From assembly GCA_016792865.1 (NCBI GenBank), contig JAEUMJ010000007.1, positions 1 to 64,000 of the forward strand: a stretch of DNA of 64,000 bases. Direction: 5' to 3'. Below the pieces are notes generated by a model. The model was given only the letters and a program-made list of their open reading frames with translations. It had not been told where the DNA came from and ran no database searches. Below are positions 20,414 through 29,241 of the stretch, one piece after another. The DNA is from Hyphomicrobiales bacterium (GTDB lineage: Bacteria > Pseudomonadota > Alphaproteobacteria > Rhizobiales > Aestuariivirgaceae). Each line of letters begins with the position of its first letter. The stretch's first letter is position 1. Made by a program: the position numbers and the translations under genes.

Positions 20414-20619
20414 GGGACAGAAGCGACAGGGTGAACAAGGCGTTAACGAGGCCCTGACAATGCTCCGGCGATTCTTAACAAACCGTTTCGAAGGCGATTC
20501 ATTCCTGTGCGTAACCAGGGTGAGGGAAGGCACGCAAAAACGAGCAACTACAAGGTGCTGGGAAGCCCTTCCAAGATGCCGCTTCAGCCGGGGCGATGGC
20601 CGCACCGGAAGAGAAAAAG

Positions 20620-21020
20620 CGCCAGCCGGCCTGTAAGCCGGGTTCTGTCCGCGCCCCCGCCCCGAAGGGCATGAACGCTGGATGACCATTCATCTGGAAC
20701 ATCCGTTACCGGATGCTTCACGCAACCAACCCGGGCGGCAGGCCGGAAAAGCCCTGGCGGATCATCTCCGCCGCGCCACCCCTATTCGGTCTTGCTCCCG
20801 GTGGGGTTTGCCCTGCCGCCGCTGTTGCCAGAAGCGCGGTGCGCTTTTACCGCACCGTTTCACCCTTGCCGGGGCATGCCCCGGCGGTCTGTTCTCTGTG
20901 GCACTTTCCCTGGGGTTGCCCCCGCCGGACGTTATCCGGCACCGTTTTTCCGTGGAGCCCGGACTTTCCTCCCCCGCGGCCTTTCGGCCATTGCGGCAGC
21001 GGTCATCCAGCCAACTGGCG
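20620..21020 (-). ncRNA. rnpB: RNase P RNA (bacterial type A)
   Basis: Catalytic RNA that matures tRNA 5' ends. On the minus strand the 5' part has the universal GAGGAAAGTCCGGGCTCC core (plus-strand 20953-20972). The 3' part has AGAACCCGGCTTACAGGCC (plus-strand 20629-20648). The two ends pair as a helix of about 12 bp, including G-U pairs (CGCCAG... with ...CTGGCG), which is P1 and sets the ends I give. A run of five T follows the 3' end. The length near 400 fits type A. It lies between the amidohydrolase and rsmH, all transcribed the same way. Confidence 0.95.
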
Positions 21021-21089
21021 AGGCTGAGTTAGGAGCGGCAGCCCCTTCCGTCAATGCCTGCCCGTCAGTGCAACAGGTCAGGCCCCGTA

Positions 21090-22751
21090 TCAGGCCCCGT
21101 AAACGAGACGACCGCCCACCACCGTTGCCTGCACCTTGACGCGTTGCAGATCATCCGGGTCGATGCCTTCGAGATCGGCATCGAGCACAACAGCGTCGCC
21201 CATGGCGCCCGCCTTCAGCAGGCCCTTCCGGCCTTCCGCAAACTCGGCATAGGCCCCCATGGCCGTGTAGCTGTGCAGGGTATCGTGGAGGCCCTGGCGC
21301 TGCGGTTTCATGTTGTCGCCCCACTCCGTGCGCGTCACGGCGCTGTGGATGGCGCGCATCGGGTTGATGTCGGAGACCGGCCAATCCGTGCCGAAAACCA
21401 GCGGCACCCTCGCCTTGCGGAAGGTCTGCCAGGCATAGGCATAAGGCCACTTGTCACGCCCGATCTTGCTGATCGTGGGTTCGAGCGGCAAGCCTGAGTG
21501 GCCGGGCGCGTGGCAAGTCTGCATCGAGGCGATGACGCCCAGCGACCTGAATCGCTTCACGTCATCCGGGTGATGGATCTCGATATGCTCGATGCGGTGA
21601 CGGCTGTCGCGCTTGCCGTTGGCCTTGCGGGCAGCCTCAAAGCCGTTCAGCGTCATGCGCACCGCGCCATCGCCGATCGCATGCACGGCAATCTGCAGGC
21701 CCATCCTGTCAGCGAGGATGGAAATCTCGTTGAAGCGTTCCTGCGAGAACAACGGATCGCCGCGCCAGCCGGCACGGTCCGGGTAGTCGTCGAGCACAAC
21801 CGCCGTGCCGGAATCGAGCACGCCATCCATGAACAGCTTCACCATGCCGCCGCGCAGCATGTCCGAGCGATAACCTTCCGTGATGAGCCGCGCCCGTTCC
21901 AGCGCCGAAAGCGCCATGAAGGGCTTGAAATGAAATGGCACCCGCGCACGCGCCGTCAACTCGCCGCGCTGCTCAAGGGCATGCAGCAATTGCATCGTGT
22001 AGATGTTGCCATCCATGTTGTGGAATGAGGTAATGCCATGCCGGGCCAGATGCGCCAGGCCCCGCTTCACCACATCGAGATCCGCCTCGAATTCCTGGTC
22101 GCCCGGATGAGGGTCAACCTCATGGCCCTCCAGTGCCGCGCGCGCACGGGCATAATCCGTGGCCGCCTCCACTGCCGGGCCGATGGCCTGGGGTTCGCGC
22201 AGTTCGCCGGTGGCGAGGCCGTCTTCACCCATGACGATCTCGTGGCCGGGGGTGAGCGTCCGGCCATGAAGGATGCCGCCCAGTTCCAGCGCCTTGGTAT
22301 TGGCCCAGGCGGTGTGATGGTCCGGCGCATAGATCACCAGCGGACGATCCGGCAGGCAGGTATCGAGATCGTGCCGGGTTGCTGCCCGGCCATTGCCGAA
22401 GGCCACATAGGAAAGCTGGTTGCCGACGATGATGCCATCGCCCGGATTTTCCTTGGCAAAGGCCCGCACGGCCTTCCCGATCGCCTCAACGCCGTTCAGG
22501 CCCTCGACATTGAGCATGGACAGCTCCAGCGAGCCGGGAACCACATGCATGTGTCCTTCGATGAATCCCGGCAGGACGGTGCGGCCACCGGCATCGATCA
22601 CCTTCGTCTTGCGCCCCTTGTCGGCAAGGATGTCCCGGTTGCGACCGACCCGCCTGATCTTGCCCCCGGCCATGGCAACGGCCTCGGCCCTGGGCCTGCC
22701 CTCGTCCATGGTGAGTACCTTGCCGTTGACGATCATCAGGTCTGCGGTCAT
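21090..22751 (-). CDS. YtcJ-like amidohydrolase
   Basis: Metal-dependent hydrolase of the amidohydrolase superfamily (Amidohydro_3, YtcJ/exoenzyme regulatory protein type); the substrate is unknown. An N-terminal beta-sandwich (DLMIVNGKVLTMDEGRPRA) is followed by the metal motif EGHMHV. Family landmarks are YAPDHHTAWANTKAL, KLFMDGVLDSGTA, AIGDGAVRMTLNGFE, HRIEHIEIHHPDDV and FGTDWPVSDINPMRAI. I choose the ATG at 22751 (MTADLMIVNG, 553 residues) with AAGGG upstream. The longer open frame to 23078 would overlap the divergent secreted protein gene and lacks family similarity. Confidence 0.85.
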   Translation of the reverse strand: MTADLMIVNGKVLTMDEGRPRAEAVAMAGGKIRRVGRNRDILADKGRKTKVIDAGGRTVLPGFIEGHMHVVPGSLELSMLNVEGLNGVEAIGKAVRAFAKENPGDGIIVGNQLSYVAFGNGRAATRHDLDTCLPDRPLVIYAPDHHTAWANTKALELGGILHGRTLTPGHEIVMGEDGLATGELREPQAIGPAVEAATDYARARAALEGHEVDPHPGDQEFEADLDVVKRGLAHLARHGITSFHNMDGNIYTMQLLHALEQRGELTARARVPFHFKPFMALSALERARLITEGYRSDMLRGGMVKLFMDGVLDSGTAVVLDDYPDRAGWRGDPLFSQERFNEISILADRMGLQIAVHAIGDGAVRMTLNGFEAARKANGKRDSRHRIEHIEIHHPDDVKRFRSLGVIASMQTCHAPGHSGLPLEPTISKIGRDKWPYAYAWQTFRKARVPLVFGTDWPVSDINPMRAIHSAVTRTEWGDNMKPQRQGLHDTLHSYTAMGAYAEFAEGRKGLLKAGAMGDAVVLDADLEGIDPDDLQRVKVQATVVGGRLVYGA

Positions 22752-22845
22752 TCCATTCCATCCCTTGCATTGTGCCGCACACACGGTGCATGCCATGGTG
22801 CGATTCTTGACCATATCGGCTGAAACGCCGCAACCGGAATGCCAC

Positions 22846-23331
22846 ATGAAACACACCCGCTCCATTCTTTCGGCTGCCGCCCTGTGCTGCACCCTGCTCA
22901 TGCCTGCGGCGGTCCATGCGCAGGAGCGCGAGTGGATGCTGGATGCAGCCGATGAGGATGCTTTCCTGGTGTTCGGCGTGCCGGAGACCGACGACGTGGG
23001 CGTGAGCCTCTGGTGCAAGCTCGGCAGCGCCAAGGTCAGGCTGTATTTTCCGGAAGGCTCACCGGAACTGAAGCCCAACTCGACGGCAGCCTACGTGCTG
23101 ACGGTCGGTGACAGGAACTACAAGCTCAGGGGCAAGACCACCGCCAATGACCTGACTGGCTCCACCTCGGTCGAAACGGAATTGCCCGCCAGCGATCCGC
23201 TGTTTGCAGCACTCCTCAAGGCCGACCGGTTCGTCGCGAAGATCGGCAAGCACGAGCTGACCTATCCGCTGATCGATACGGGACTCGACAATCTCCTGAA
23301 GCTCTGCACCGAGAAGCCCGCTGCCGAGTAG
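22846..23331 (+). CDS. Secreted protein of unknown function
   Basis: 161-residue protein with a clear Sec signal peptide: a basic start (MKHTRS), a hydrophobic core (ILSAAALCCTLLMPAA) and an AXA cleavage site before QEREWML. The mature part has no domain I recognise. It is acidic with short predicted beta strands (YVLTVGDRNYKLRGKTT) and two cysteines (SLWCKLG, LLKLCTE) that could form a disulfide. It is the only plus-strand gene in the first 27 kb and is convergent with ampD (3 bases apart). The start is chosen on the signal peptide; the frame is open further upstream, but there it is antisense to the amidohydrolase. Confidence 0.7.
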   Translation: MKHTRSILSAAALCCTLLMPAAVHAQEREWMLDAADEDAFLVFGVPETDDVGVSLWCKLGSAKVRLYFPEGSPELKPNSTAAYVLTVGDRNYKLRGKTTANDLTGSTSVETELPASDPLFAALLKADRFVAKIGKHELTYPLIDTGLDNLLKLCTEKPAAE

Positions 23332-23334
23332 GCT

Positions 23335-24087
23335 TCAAGCCATCGCCGGACGCGATTGCAGCAGCGCATGCAAGGTCGCAACGGTGGAATGATCGGCAAT
23401 GCCATCCACCCGCGAGGGCCTGAAGTGACGCTGGAATGCTTCCACGACCCGGCGCGTCTGCTCGTCATATTGTCCAGTGCGAACAATGCCGTAGCCATAA
23501 AGGCTCAACATTCCCTGTAAGGCCAGGACGGGGTCGCCACGGTCGCCCTGTTGCAGGAATACGCCGCCCGACACGGTGACGGGCGGCACCCAATGGCCGA
23601 CGCCACGACCGTGCATGAAACGCCAGTCGAATTTCTCGCCGGGATCGATCTTGCGTTCAGGCGCGATGTCGGAATGGGCCAGCACATGCTGCGGCAGGAT
23701 CTTGTGGCGCGAAACGATGTCGCTTGCGAGATCGGCAACGGCGTCCATTTGCGCCTCCGGAAAATCCTCGTAGGCACCGCCATGACCGGTGTTCTGGACC
23801 TCGATGCCGATGGAACAGGAATTGATATCGGTCTCGCCTTCCCAGCTCGACACGCCCGCGTGCCAGGCCCGCATCTCCTCGCCCACCATCTGCGTGATGC
23901 CGCCGTCCTGATCGACAAGGTAGTGGCAGGAGACTTTCGATTCGGGAACGCAAAGCCAGTTGCAGGCTTTTTCCGCCGACTCCATGCCGGTGTAATGCAG
24001 GATGAGGTAGCGCGGGAACTTGCCCGCCGCTCGCGGTTCGATGTTGGGAGAAAGAACGACGCGGCGCGGAAGCCTGGTGCCGATCAC
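23335..24087 (-). CDS. ampD: N-acetylmuramoyl-L-alanine amidase AmpD family
   Basis: Zinc amidase that removes the peptide from anhydro-muropeptides in wall recycling. The amidase_2 domain has the zinc ligands in LILHYTG and VLAHSDIAPERKIDPG, plus CHYLVDQDG. After about residue 170 comes a peptidoglycan-binding domain (GDRGDPVLALQGMLSLYG ... VVEAFQRHFRP). No signal peptide is seen, which suits cytoplasmic AmpD. It overlaps djlA by 4 bases. The djlA-ampD pair upstream of the division cluster recurs in Hyphomicrobiales. Confidence 0.9.
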   Translation of the reverse strand: MIGTRLPRRVVLSPNIEPRAAGKFPRYLILHYTGMESAEKACNWLCVPESKVSCHYLVDQDGGITQMVGEEMRAWHAGVSSWEGETDINSCSIGIEVQNTGHGGAYEDFPEAQMDAVADLASDIVSRHKILPQHVLAHSDIAPERKIDPGEKFDWRFMHGRGVGHWVPPVTVSGGVFLQQGDRGDPVLALQGMLSLYGYGIVRTGQYDEQTRRVVEAFQRHFRPSRVDGIADHSTVATLHALLQSRPAMA

Positions 24088-24767
24088 GCCGGCAATCCCT
24101 TCATGACCTGTTCATAGGCCACGTTGATGCGGGCCAGACGGTCGCTCGCCAGTTCCACCATTTCCTCCGGAACGCCAGCGGCAATCTGCTTGTCGGGATG
24201 CAGGTCGCGCGCCAGCTTCCGGTAATGCTTCTTGATCTCCTCGGCGGAGGCACCGCGCGGGACGCCGAGAACGTCATAGGGGTCTTCCGCAATCGCGACA
24301 TGACGGGCGCGGATGCGGGCAAAGGCTTCATCCTTGAAACCGAAGATTCCTGCCACGGCTTCGAGATAGTCCAGTTCGCGCTCGTGGATGGCATGGTCGG
24401 CCTTGGCGATATGGAAAAGCCCATCCATCACGTTTTCCAGCACCGCCGATTGCGGAACGAAAAGCCGCGCCACCTGCGCGGCGTAGGTCTCGAACCCGGC
24501 AATATCCTGCTTGGCGAGGTCAAAGACGCGCTGCACGGCGGCCATGTCCTTTTCCGGCACGTGGAACACCTGCTTGAAGGCGCTCACCTCATCCTTCGTC
24601 ACCACCCCGTCGGCCTTGGCCATCTTCGCGCCGAGCGCGATCATGCCGATGGTGAAGGCAACGGATTTTTCGGGTGCGGAACTCTTGCCGGAAACGCCGG
24701 CAAAGAAATCCCCGACGGAGGAGCCAAGCGTTTGCGCCGCCGTCGATATCTTGGACCAGATGGACAT
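24084..24767 (-). CDS. djlA: TerB-J-domain co-chaperone (DjlA-like)
   Basis: Two domains. A helical TerB-type domain spans about residues 35-150 (GMIALGAKMAKADGVVTKDE, then HIAKADHAIHERELDYL). A J domain occupies the C-terminus (DPYDVLGVPRGASAEEIKKH with the catalytic HPDK) and should stimulate a DnaK-type Hsp70. E. coli DjlA is membrane-anchored; this 227-residue form has no N-terminal membrane segment and is probably cytoplasmic. Client unknown. Translation is likely coupled to ampD. Confidence 0.85.
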   Translation of the reverse strand: MSIWSKISTAAQTLGSSVGDFFAGVSGKSSAPEKSVAFTIGMIALGAKMAKADGVVTKDEVSAFKQVFHVPEKDMAAVQRVFDLAKQDIAGFETYAAQVARLFVPQSAVLENVMDGLFHIAKADHAIHERELDYLEAVAGIFGFKDEAFARIRARHVAIAEDPYDVLGVPRGASAEEIKKHYRKLARDLHPDKQIAAGVPEEMVELASDRLARINVAYEQVMKGLPA

Positions 24768-24838
24768 GGCCTGATTTTACCGGATTCGGCGCCGCATTAA
24801 AGGGGCAACGATGCTGTCCGATTGCCGCAAACTGCGGC

Positions 24839-25174
24839 TCAGCGGGCCTTTTTCAGGTAATGCCCGATGGCAAAGACAGGCGTGTCCACATCCTTGTTGT
24901 CGGCAAGACGCTGCTCGACGTGCCAGGCACGAAGGCCGATCCATGCCGTTGCCCACAGCACGGGCAGCATTGCCAGGGCGAGGACACCAAAGAGGAGCCA
25001 GTCCGGAAGGCCGAAAAGCTTCGCAAAGGCCCAGACCGAAGCGGCGGCGGCAGCGCCCAGAAGGCTGAAGGCCATCAAGGTTGCACCGGCAGCGGCCAGG
25101 AAGCTGGCCACCGGGCCGAAGGCATGGGTGTCACCCTTGGGCGTGGATTGGGGCGTGATGATCTCTTGGTCCAT
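24839..25174 (-). CDS. Small membrane protein of unknown function
   Basis: 111 residues. A short polar N-terminus (MDQEIITPQSTPKGDTHAFG) is followed by two long hydrophobic stretches (about 22-52 and 57-82) and a charged tail (HVEQRLADNKDVDT). No family recognised. It lies alone between the extensin-like gene and djlA with gaps of about 60-70 bases on either side. Codon use matches its neighbours and the reading frame is convincing, but the function is open. Confidence 0.6.
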   Translation of the reverse strand: MDQEIITPQSTPKGDTHAFGPVASFLAAAGATLMAFSLLGAAAAASVWAFAKLFGLPDWLLFGVLALAMLPVLWATAWIGLRAWHVEQRLADNKDVDTPVFAIGHYLKKAR

Positions 25175-25233
25175 GGCCGCTCATATGCGCGTCCGGAGGC
25201 CGAATTGCAACTGCCGGGGACCGCCGGCAGGGC

Positions 25234-25902
25234 TCAGCGGCAATAGGCGCCGCCGCTGCGATGGCGCTGCAAGTCGAAGTGGAAATGGTCCTTGTGGTTG
25301 GCTTCCGCCGGGCCAAGCACGGTGGTGAACTGCCCGCAGGCCTCGTCCTGGACGGTCTTCAGGAATTTCCGCGTGCTGCGGCTGGCGAACCAGCCCTGCT
25401 GTACCGTGATGTAGTCCCCGCCTTCCAGCCTGAAGCCCGCCACGTCGATGGCATTGCCGTGAGCATGTTCGCTGAGTCGTGCGCCCCGCACATTGTTGCG
25501 CGTGCGGCAGGCATAGCCGGCAGGGACGGTCAATTCCGTCACGCGCTCACCGAAGCGGCGCTCGGCAGCGGGTTGCAGGGTCTGGTCAATCCATTGGGCA
25601 AAGGTGTTGGCGACGGCACAATTCATGATCGTGGGTTGCGAAAGCCTGACACCGTTCACCGATGTCAACCGCCACGCGTTGCGCACGCCACAGCCCCGGC
25701 CATTGTCGAAGTCGCGGATCTTCTCGGCCTCGGCGAACTCGCGCGGATCGCGTGTGCACGCCACGGGCGGCAGGCGACGGTCCTCGTAGGATGATTTCGG
25801 CTTTTCGCGTCCGCCCGAACAGGCCACCAGCGCGACGGCAAGCGCAAGGGCGCCCGCAAGAGAAACAAGGTTACGCATACGATTACTCACGCCAATCCCC
25901 AT
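25234..25902 (-). CDS. Extensin-like lipoprotein (M15-type fold)
   Basis: 222 residues. An N-terminal signal ends in the lipobox LVAC, so it is probably lipid-anchored in the periplasm. The rest matches the extensin-like C-terminal family of alphaproteobacteria: RGCGVRNAWRLTSVNGVRLS, CAVANTFAQW, LSEHAHGNAIDVAGFRL and NHKDHFHFDLQ. The SEHxxGxAID and HxHFD motifs carry the metal-binding residues of D-Ala-D-Ala (M15) metallopeptidases, so a peptidoglycan peptidase activity is likely but unproven. A start at 25878 (MRNLVSLAG) would give a cleaner signal peptide. Confidence 0.8.
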   Translation of the reverse strand: MGIGVSNRMRNLVSLAGALALAVALVACSGGREKPKSSYEDRRLPPVACTRDPREFAEAEKIRDFDNGRGCGVRNAWRLTSVNGVRLSQPTIMNCAVANTFAQWIDQTLQPAAERRFGERVTELTVPAGYACRTRNNVRGARLSEHAHGNAIDVAGFRLEGGDYITVQQGWFASRSTRKFLKTVQDEACGQFTTVLGPAEANHKDHFHFDLQRHRSGGAYCR

Positions 25903-25953
25903 CCCCCGGAGACCGTGGCCGCACCATGCCGTCAGATGGTTAAGGGAGTGTTG

Positions 25954-26517
25954 TCAGCCGTAAAGCGCGGTGATCAGCATGTTGATATTGCCGTTCCGCT
26001 TGGCGAGATAATCCGTGAAGTCCTTGCGCTGGAAATTCGTGAGCCAGAAGCCCAGCACGCTCACGTCACGCACCTTGTAGGCCCCACCCTTCCACACCAG
26101 CTTCCACGACACGCTGTAGGACTGGCCGGTCATCAGGTAGACGCGGCTTGCGACGACCACATCCTGATCCTTGTTCACGGTGGCATCGCCCAGCTCGTAC
26201 TTCGCAACCGTGTAGTCACGCGACGACAGGGCGAAGTAGCGGGCGAGGTAGGTTGCGACGCCCTTCTGGTAACGGGCCTTCTGCGACGCCTGGAGCTTGG
26301 AGCTGTACTTGCCGAGAGAATCCTGCGCGATGTCGGGAATGTCGGCATGGCGCTGCACCACGCGCAGGAAGGCGGCGACCGTTCCCTGCCGGTGCGCGGC
26401 CAGCATGTCCTTGGCGACCTGGCGCATGAAGACGAGGGAAGGATGATCCCCCGCAGACGCGGGCGAGGCGAGTAATGCGGCGGAAAGCCCCGCGAGCAAT
26501 GAGCGGCGTGTGATCAT
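25954..26517 (-). CDS. MlaC-like periplasmic phospholipid-binding protein (1)
   Basis: 187 residues with a signal peptide (MITRRSLLAGLSAALLASPASA). The mature part matches the MlaC/Ttg2D family: an NTF2-like fold with helical N-terminus, then strands such as VVVASRVYLMTG, SVSWKLVWKGGAYKVRDVSVLG and a final helix (QRKDFTDYLAKRNGNINMLI). MlaC shuttles phospholipids between outer and inner membranes. No mlaFEDB genes are in the window. A second MlaC-like gene lies 65 bases upstream on the same strand. Confidence 0.78.
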   Translation of the reverse strand: MITRRSLLAGLSAALLASPASAGDHPSLVFMRQVAKDMLAAHRQGTVAAFLRVVQRHADIPDIAQDSLGKYSSKLQASQKARYQKGVATYLARYFALSSRDYTVAKYELGDATVNKDQDVVVASRVYLMTGQSYSVSWKLVWKGGAYKVRDVSVLGFWLTNFQRKDFTDYLAKRNGNINMLITALYG

Positions 26518-26582
26518 GATTCGGTTTCTAACGCCGGATTTGTGGCGCGACTAGGGTTAACAGAACCTCACCGCTAACGTAG

Positions 26583-27188
26583 TTACCAGGTTTCCGCTTC
26601 GCGGAGCATGGCATACAGCGGTTCGAAATTTCCCTTCGACTTCTTCAACTCATCGTTGAAACGCTGGCGCATGGCGCTCGACAGTCGAACTCCGAGCACG
26701 CTCAGGTCAACGATGCGATAGCCGCCCCCTTGCGGTGCGAGATACCACACGATCGGTTCATCGGCGCCGCCCGACTTCACGATCTTGCTATAGACGAGCA
26801 GGTATTTGCCCTGCTGGGCGGTGCGGTCCACCACAAAGTCTTTGCCTTTGAAATCATCCACATACCACGCGAAAAGCGCGGCTGCATAAGTGGTGACGAG
26901 ATCGTTCAGCTTGTCCTTGTCGCCGGGCGGAAGCTGCTTCTGGTAGGTTCCGAGTGAAGCCATGGTGATGCCGCGCAGGTTCACATACCGGCTCAGCATC
27001 ACCGCAAACTTGTTGCGGGTGGCCTTGCCGCGCGACCCGGCATTGGCGAGCCGCAGCACGTCCTTGCCGATCTTCGTGACATAGGCTTCCGCGGCAGCGT
27101 CGGCGAACGCGGGCGTCGCGACGGACGACATCAATGCGCCCATTGCAAAAAGCGAGAGCGCCCGGCGGCGCGAGTAGAGATTGGTCAT
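26583..27188 (-). CDS. MlaC-like periplasmic phospholipid-binding protein (2)
   Basis: 201 residues. The signal peptide contains a twin-arginine-like stretch (YSRRRALSLFAMG), then a cleavage site after PAFADA. The fold pattern is the same as in its downstream neighbour (VVDRTAQQGKYLLVYSKIV, IVWYLAPQGGGYRIVDLSVLGV, FNDELKKSKGNFEPLYAML) but the sequence is clearly diverged, so the two look like old tandem paralogues. It starts divergently from the ArsR-methyltransferase gene. The 191 bases between them (27189-27379) are AT-rich and hold the promoters. Confidence 0.78.
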   Translation of the reverse strand: MTNLYSRRRALSLFAMGALMSSVATPAFADAAAEAYVTKIGKDVLRLANAGSRGKATRNKFAVMLSRYVNLRGITMASLGTYQKQLPPGDKDKLNDLVTTYAAALFAWYVDDFKGKDFVVDRTAQQGKYLLVYSKIVKSGGADEPIVWYLAPQGGGYRIVDLSVLGVRLSSAMRQRFNDELKKSKGNFEPLYAMLREAETW

Positions 27189-27379
27189 GGTTTTCCTACG
27201 AAATGCCTTTGGTCCGGTTTGCCCCGCCAGATCCCGAAGCGCGAAAATACAAGTGTAACCTCGACAAAATCAAGACAAAGCCGAGGAAAGGCCGGATTAC
27301 GACCGTTTTCAGCCAAATCCGAACAAGCCTTTGCATTCTATATAAGGATATGTTTATGTCCTTCGCGAGGTGCACGGAA

Positions 27380-28369
27380 ATGGATGAACTGCTGGCAGGA
27401 TTGAAGGCAATAGCGGAAACAACCCGCATCCGCATTCTTTTCATACTCTCCCACGGCGAACTGAATGTCTCTGAACTCACGTATATTCTGGGTCAGAGCC
27501 AGCCGCGCGTCAGCCGCCACCTGAAACTGATGGCGGAAGCCGGCCTGCTCTCCCGTAACAAGGAAGGGAACTGGGTTTTGTTCCGCCTCAGGGGTGAAGG
27601 GCTTGGCGGTGCCCTGGCCCGCGCCCTCGTCGACATGCTGCCGGGACGCGATGCCGTGCTGTCGGGCGATCTTTCGCGGCTGGAAGAAGTACGACGCCAG
27701 CGCGAGGAGAAGGCCCAAGCCTATTTCAGCGCCAACGCCGAGCACTGGTCCAGCCTCCGATCGCTCCATGTGGACGAGGCGAGCGTGGAACTCGCCATGG
27801 GCGAGCTGGCGACCGCCAGGTCATTCGAGACACTGGTCGATCTTGGCACTGGCACGGGTCGCGTCCTCGAACTGTTCGGGCCGCGCGCGCAGAACCTCCA
27901 TGGCATTGATTCGAGCCGCGAGATGCTCGCCATCGCCCGCGCCAACCTTGAGAAGCACGGCTTCCGCCACGCGCAATTGCGGCAGGCCGACATTTTCGCC
28001 CTGCCCCTGGCCGACTCCATGGCCGATCTCGTGACCATCCATCAGGTGCTGCACTTCCTCGACGAGCCGCAACGGGCCTTGCTGGAAGCACGCCGCATCC
28101 TCAAGCCCGACGGCAAGCTGCTCGTCGTCGATTTCGCGCCGCATGATCTTGACGAACTGCGCGAACACCATGCCCACCGCCGCCTCGGCATTTCCGCCGA
28201 GCAGATGACAGCGTGGCTCGCCCGCGCCGGATTGCAACTGTCGCGGCACATGGTTCTCGATCCTCCCTGGCTGAAATCGCGCAAGGGTCTCACCGTTTCG
28301 CTGTGGCTGGCAGAGCCGCGCAACCCGGCCCGACATCCCTCGACCGCACGCAAGGAGACAGTGCAATGA
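27380..28369 (+). CDS. ArsR-type regulator fused to SAM methyltransferase
   Basis: An N-terminal winged helix (about residues 1-85: GLKAIAETTRIRILFILSH, then ELTYILGQSQPRVSRHLKLM) is joined to a class I methyltransferase (LVDLGTGTGRVLELFG, GIDSSREMLAIARANL, LVTIHQVLHFL). This fusion is common beside metF in Hyphomicrobiales and probably senses SAM or SAH to control methionine synthesis; that role is inferred. I choose the ATG at 27380 (MDELLAG) from how homologues begin. ATGs at 27350 and 27356 are also open, the latter with AAGGA 7 bases before it. The stop overlaps metF by 4 bases. Confidence 0.85.
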   Translation: MDELLAGLKAIAETTRIRILFILSHGELNVSELTYILGQSQPRVSRHLKLMAEAGLLSRNKEGNWVLFRLRGEGLGGALARALVDMLPGRDAVLSGDLSRLEEVRRQREEKAQAYFSANAEHWSSLRSLHVDEASVELAMGELATARSFETLVDLGTGTGRVLELFGPRAQNLHGIDSSREMLAIARANLEKHGFRHAQLRQADIFALPLADSMADLVTIHQVLHFLDEPQRALLEARRILKPDGKLLVVDFAPHDLDELREHHAHRRLGISAEQMTAWLARAGLQLSRHMVLDPPWLKSRKGLTVSLWLAEPRNPARHPSTARKETVQ

Positions 28370-29241
28370 CATCCCCTCTCCGCGTCTCCTTCGAATTCTT
28401 CCCGCCGAAGCCCGGTGAAGCGGAAGACAGCTTCTGGGCCACCGTGAAGCGGCTGGAGACGATCAACCCCGATTTCGTTTCCGTCACCTATGGCGCCGGT
28501 GGCACGACACAGGACCGAACCCTCGCCACCCTGTCGCGCATCACTTCGCAGACCCACCTGAAAGCGGCGGGCCACCTCACCTGTGTCGGCAAGTCGAAAG
28601 AGGATGTGAACAGCGTCATCCGCGCCTATCAGGCTGCGGGCGTCAACCACATCGTCGCACTGCGGGGCGATCCGCCGGCCGGCGTCGGCACGCGTTTCTC
28701 ACCGCACCCGGAAGGCTATCGCAATGCGGCTGATCTTGTGCGCGGCATCCGCGAAATCGGCGCCTTCGAGGTTTCGGTGTCAGCCTATCCTGAGCGGCAC
28801 CCCGATTCCGTTTCCATCGAGGAAGACCTCGCCTTCATGGCCGACAAGGCGGAGAACGGCGCCAGCCGCGCCCTCTCGCAGTTCTTCTTTCACAATGCCT
28901 TCTTCCTCCGGCTGCGCGACCGCATCGCCGCACGGGGCATCAAGATCAACCTCGTGCCGGGCATCCTGCCGATCACCAATTTCGCCCGCGTCTGCGAATT
29001 TGCTGCCAAGTGCGGCGCCCACATTCCTCCCGATCTTGAGCGCCGCTTCGCGGGCCTCGACAAGGATCCCGAAACGCGCAACCTCGTTGCGGCAATGGTG
29101 GCGGCGGAACAGGTACATGCGCTGTCCCGCGAGGGCGTGACCGACTTCCACTTCTACACGCTGAACCGCTCCGATCTCGTCTATGCCATCTGCCGCGTGC
29201 TGGGGCTTGGCGCACCGAATGAGAACGAGGCTGCTGCGTGA
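28366..29241 (+). CDS. metF: Methylenetetrahydrofolate reductase
   Basis: FAD enzyme that reduces 5,10-methylene-THF to 5-methyl-THF, the methyl donor for methionine synthase. Landmarks are [14 protein letters not shown] at the N-terminus, [76 protein letters not shown] and [14 protein letters not shown]. It has 291 residues from the ATG at 28366 that overlaps the regulator stop. Full length for bacterial MetF. Confidence 0.97.
   Translation: MTSPLRVSFEFFPPKPGEAEDSFWATVKRLETINPDFVSVTYGAGGTTQDRTLATLSRITSQTHLKAAGHLTCVGKSKEDVNSVIRAYQAAGVNHIVALRGDPPAGVGTRFSPHPEGYRNAADLVRGIREIGAFEVSVSAYPERHPDSVSIEEDLAFMADKAENGASRALSQFFFHNAFFLRLRDRIAARGIKINLVPGILPITNFARVCEFAAKCGAHIPPDLERRFAGLDKDPETRNLVAAMVAAEQVHALSREGVTDFHFYTLNRSDLVYAICRVLGLGAPNENEAAA

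Noticed and set aside
20414..20689. N-terminal extension of rsmH
   Set aside because: Would read through the 3' end of the RNase P RNA and adds about 90 residues unlike any RsmH.
22752..23078. N-terminal extension of the amidohydrolase
   Set aside because: Lies antisense to the secreted protein gene and precedes the family's normal first strand.
27189..27379. Possible SAM-type riboswitch before the ArsR-methyltransferase gene
   Set aside because: No SAM-I or SAM-II core pairing could be recognised; the stretch reads as an ordinary AT-rich divergent promoter region.
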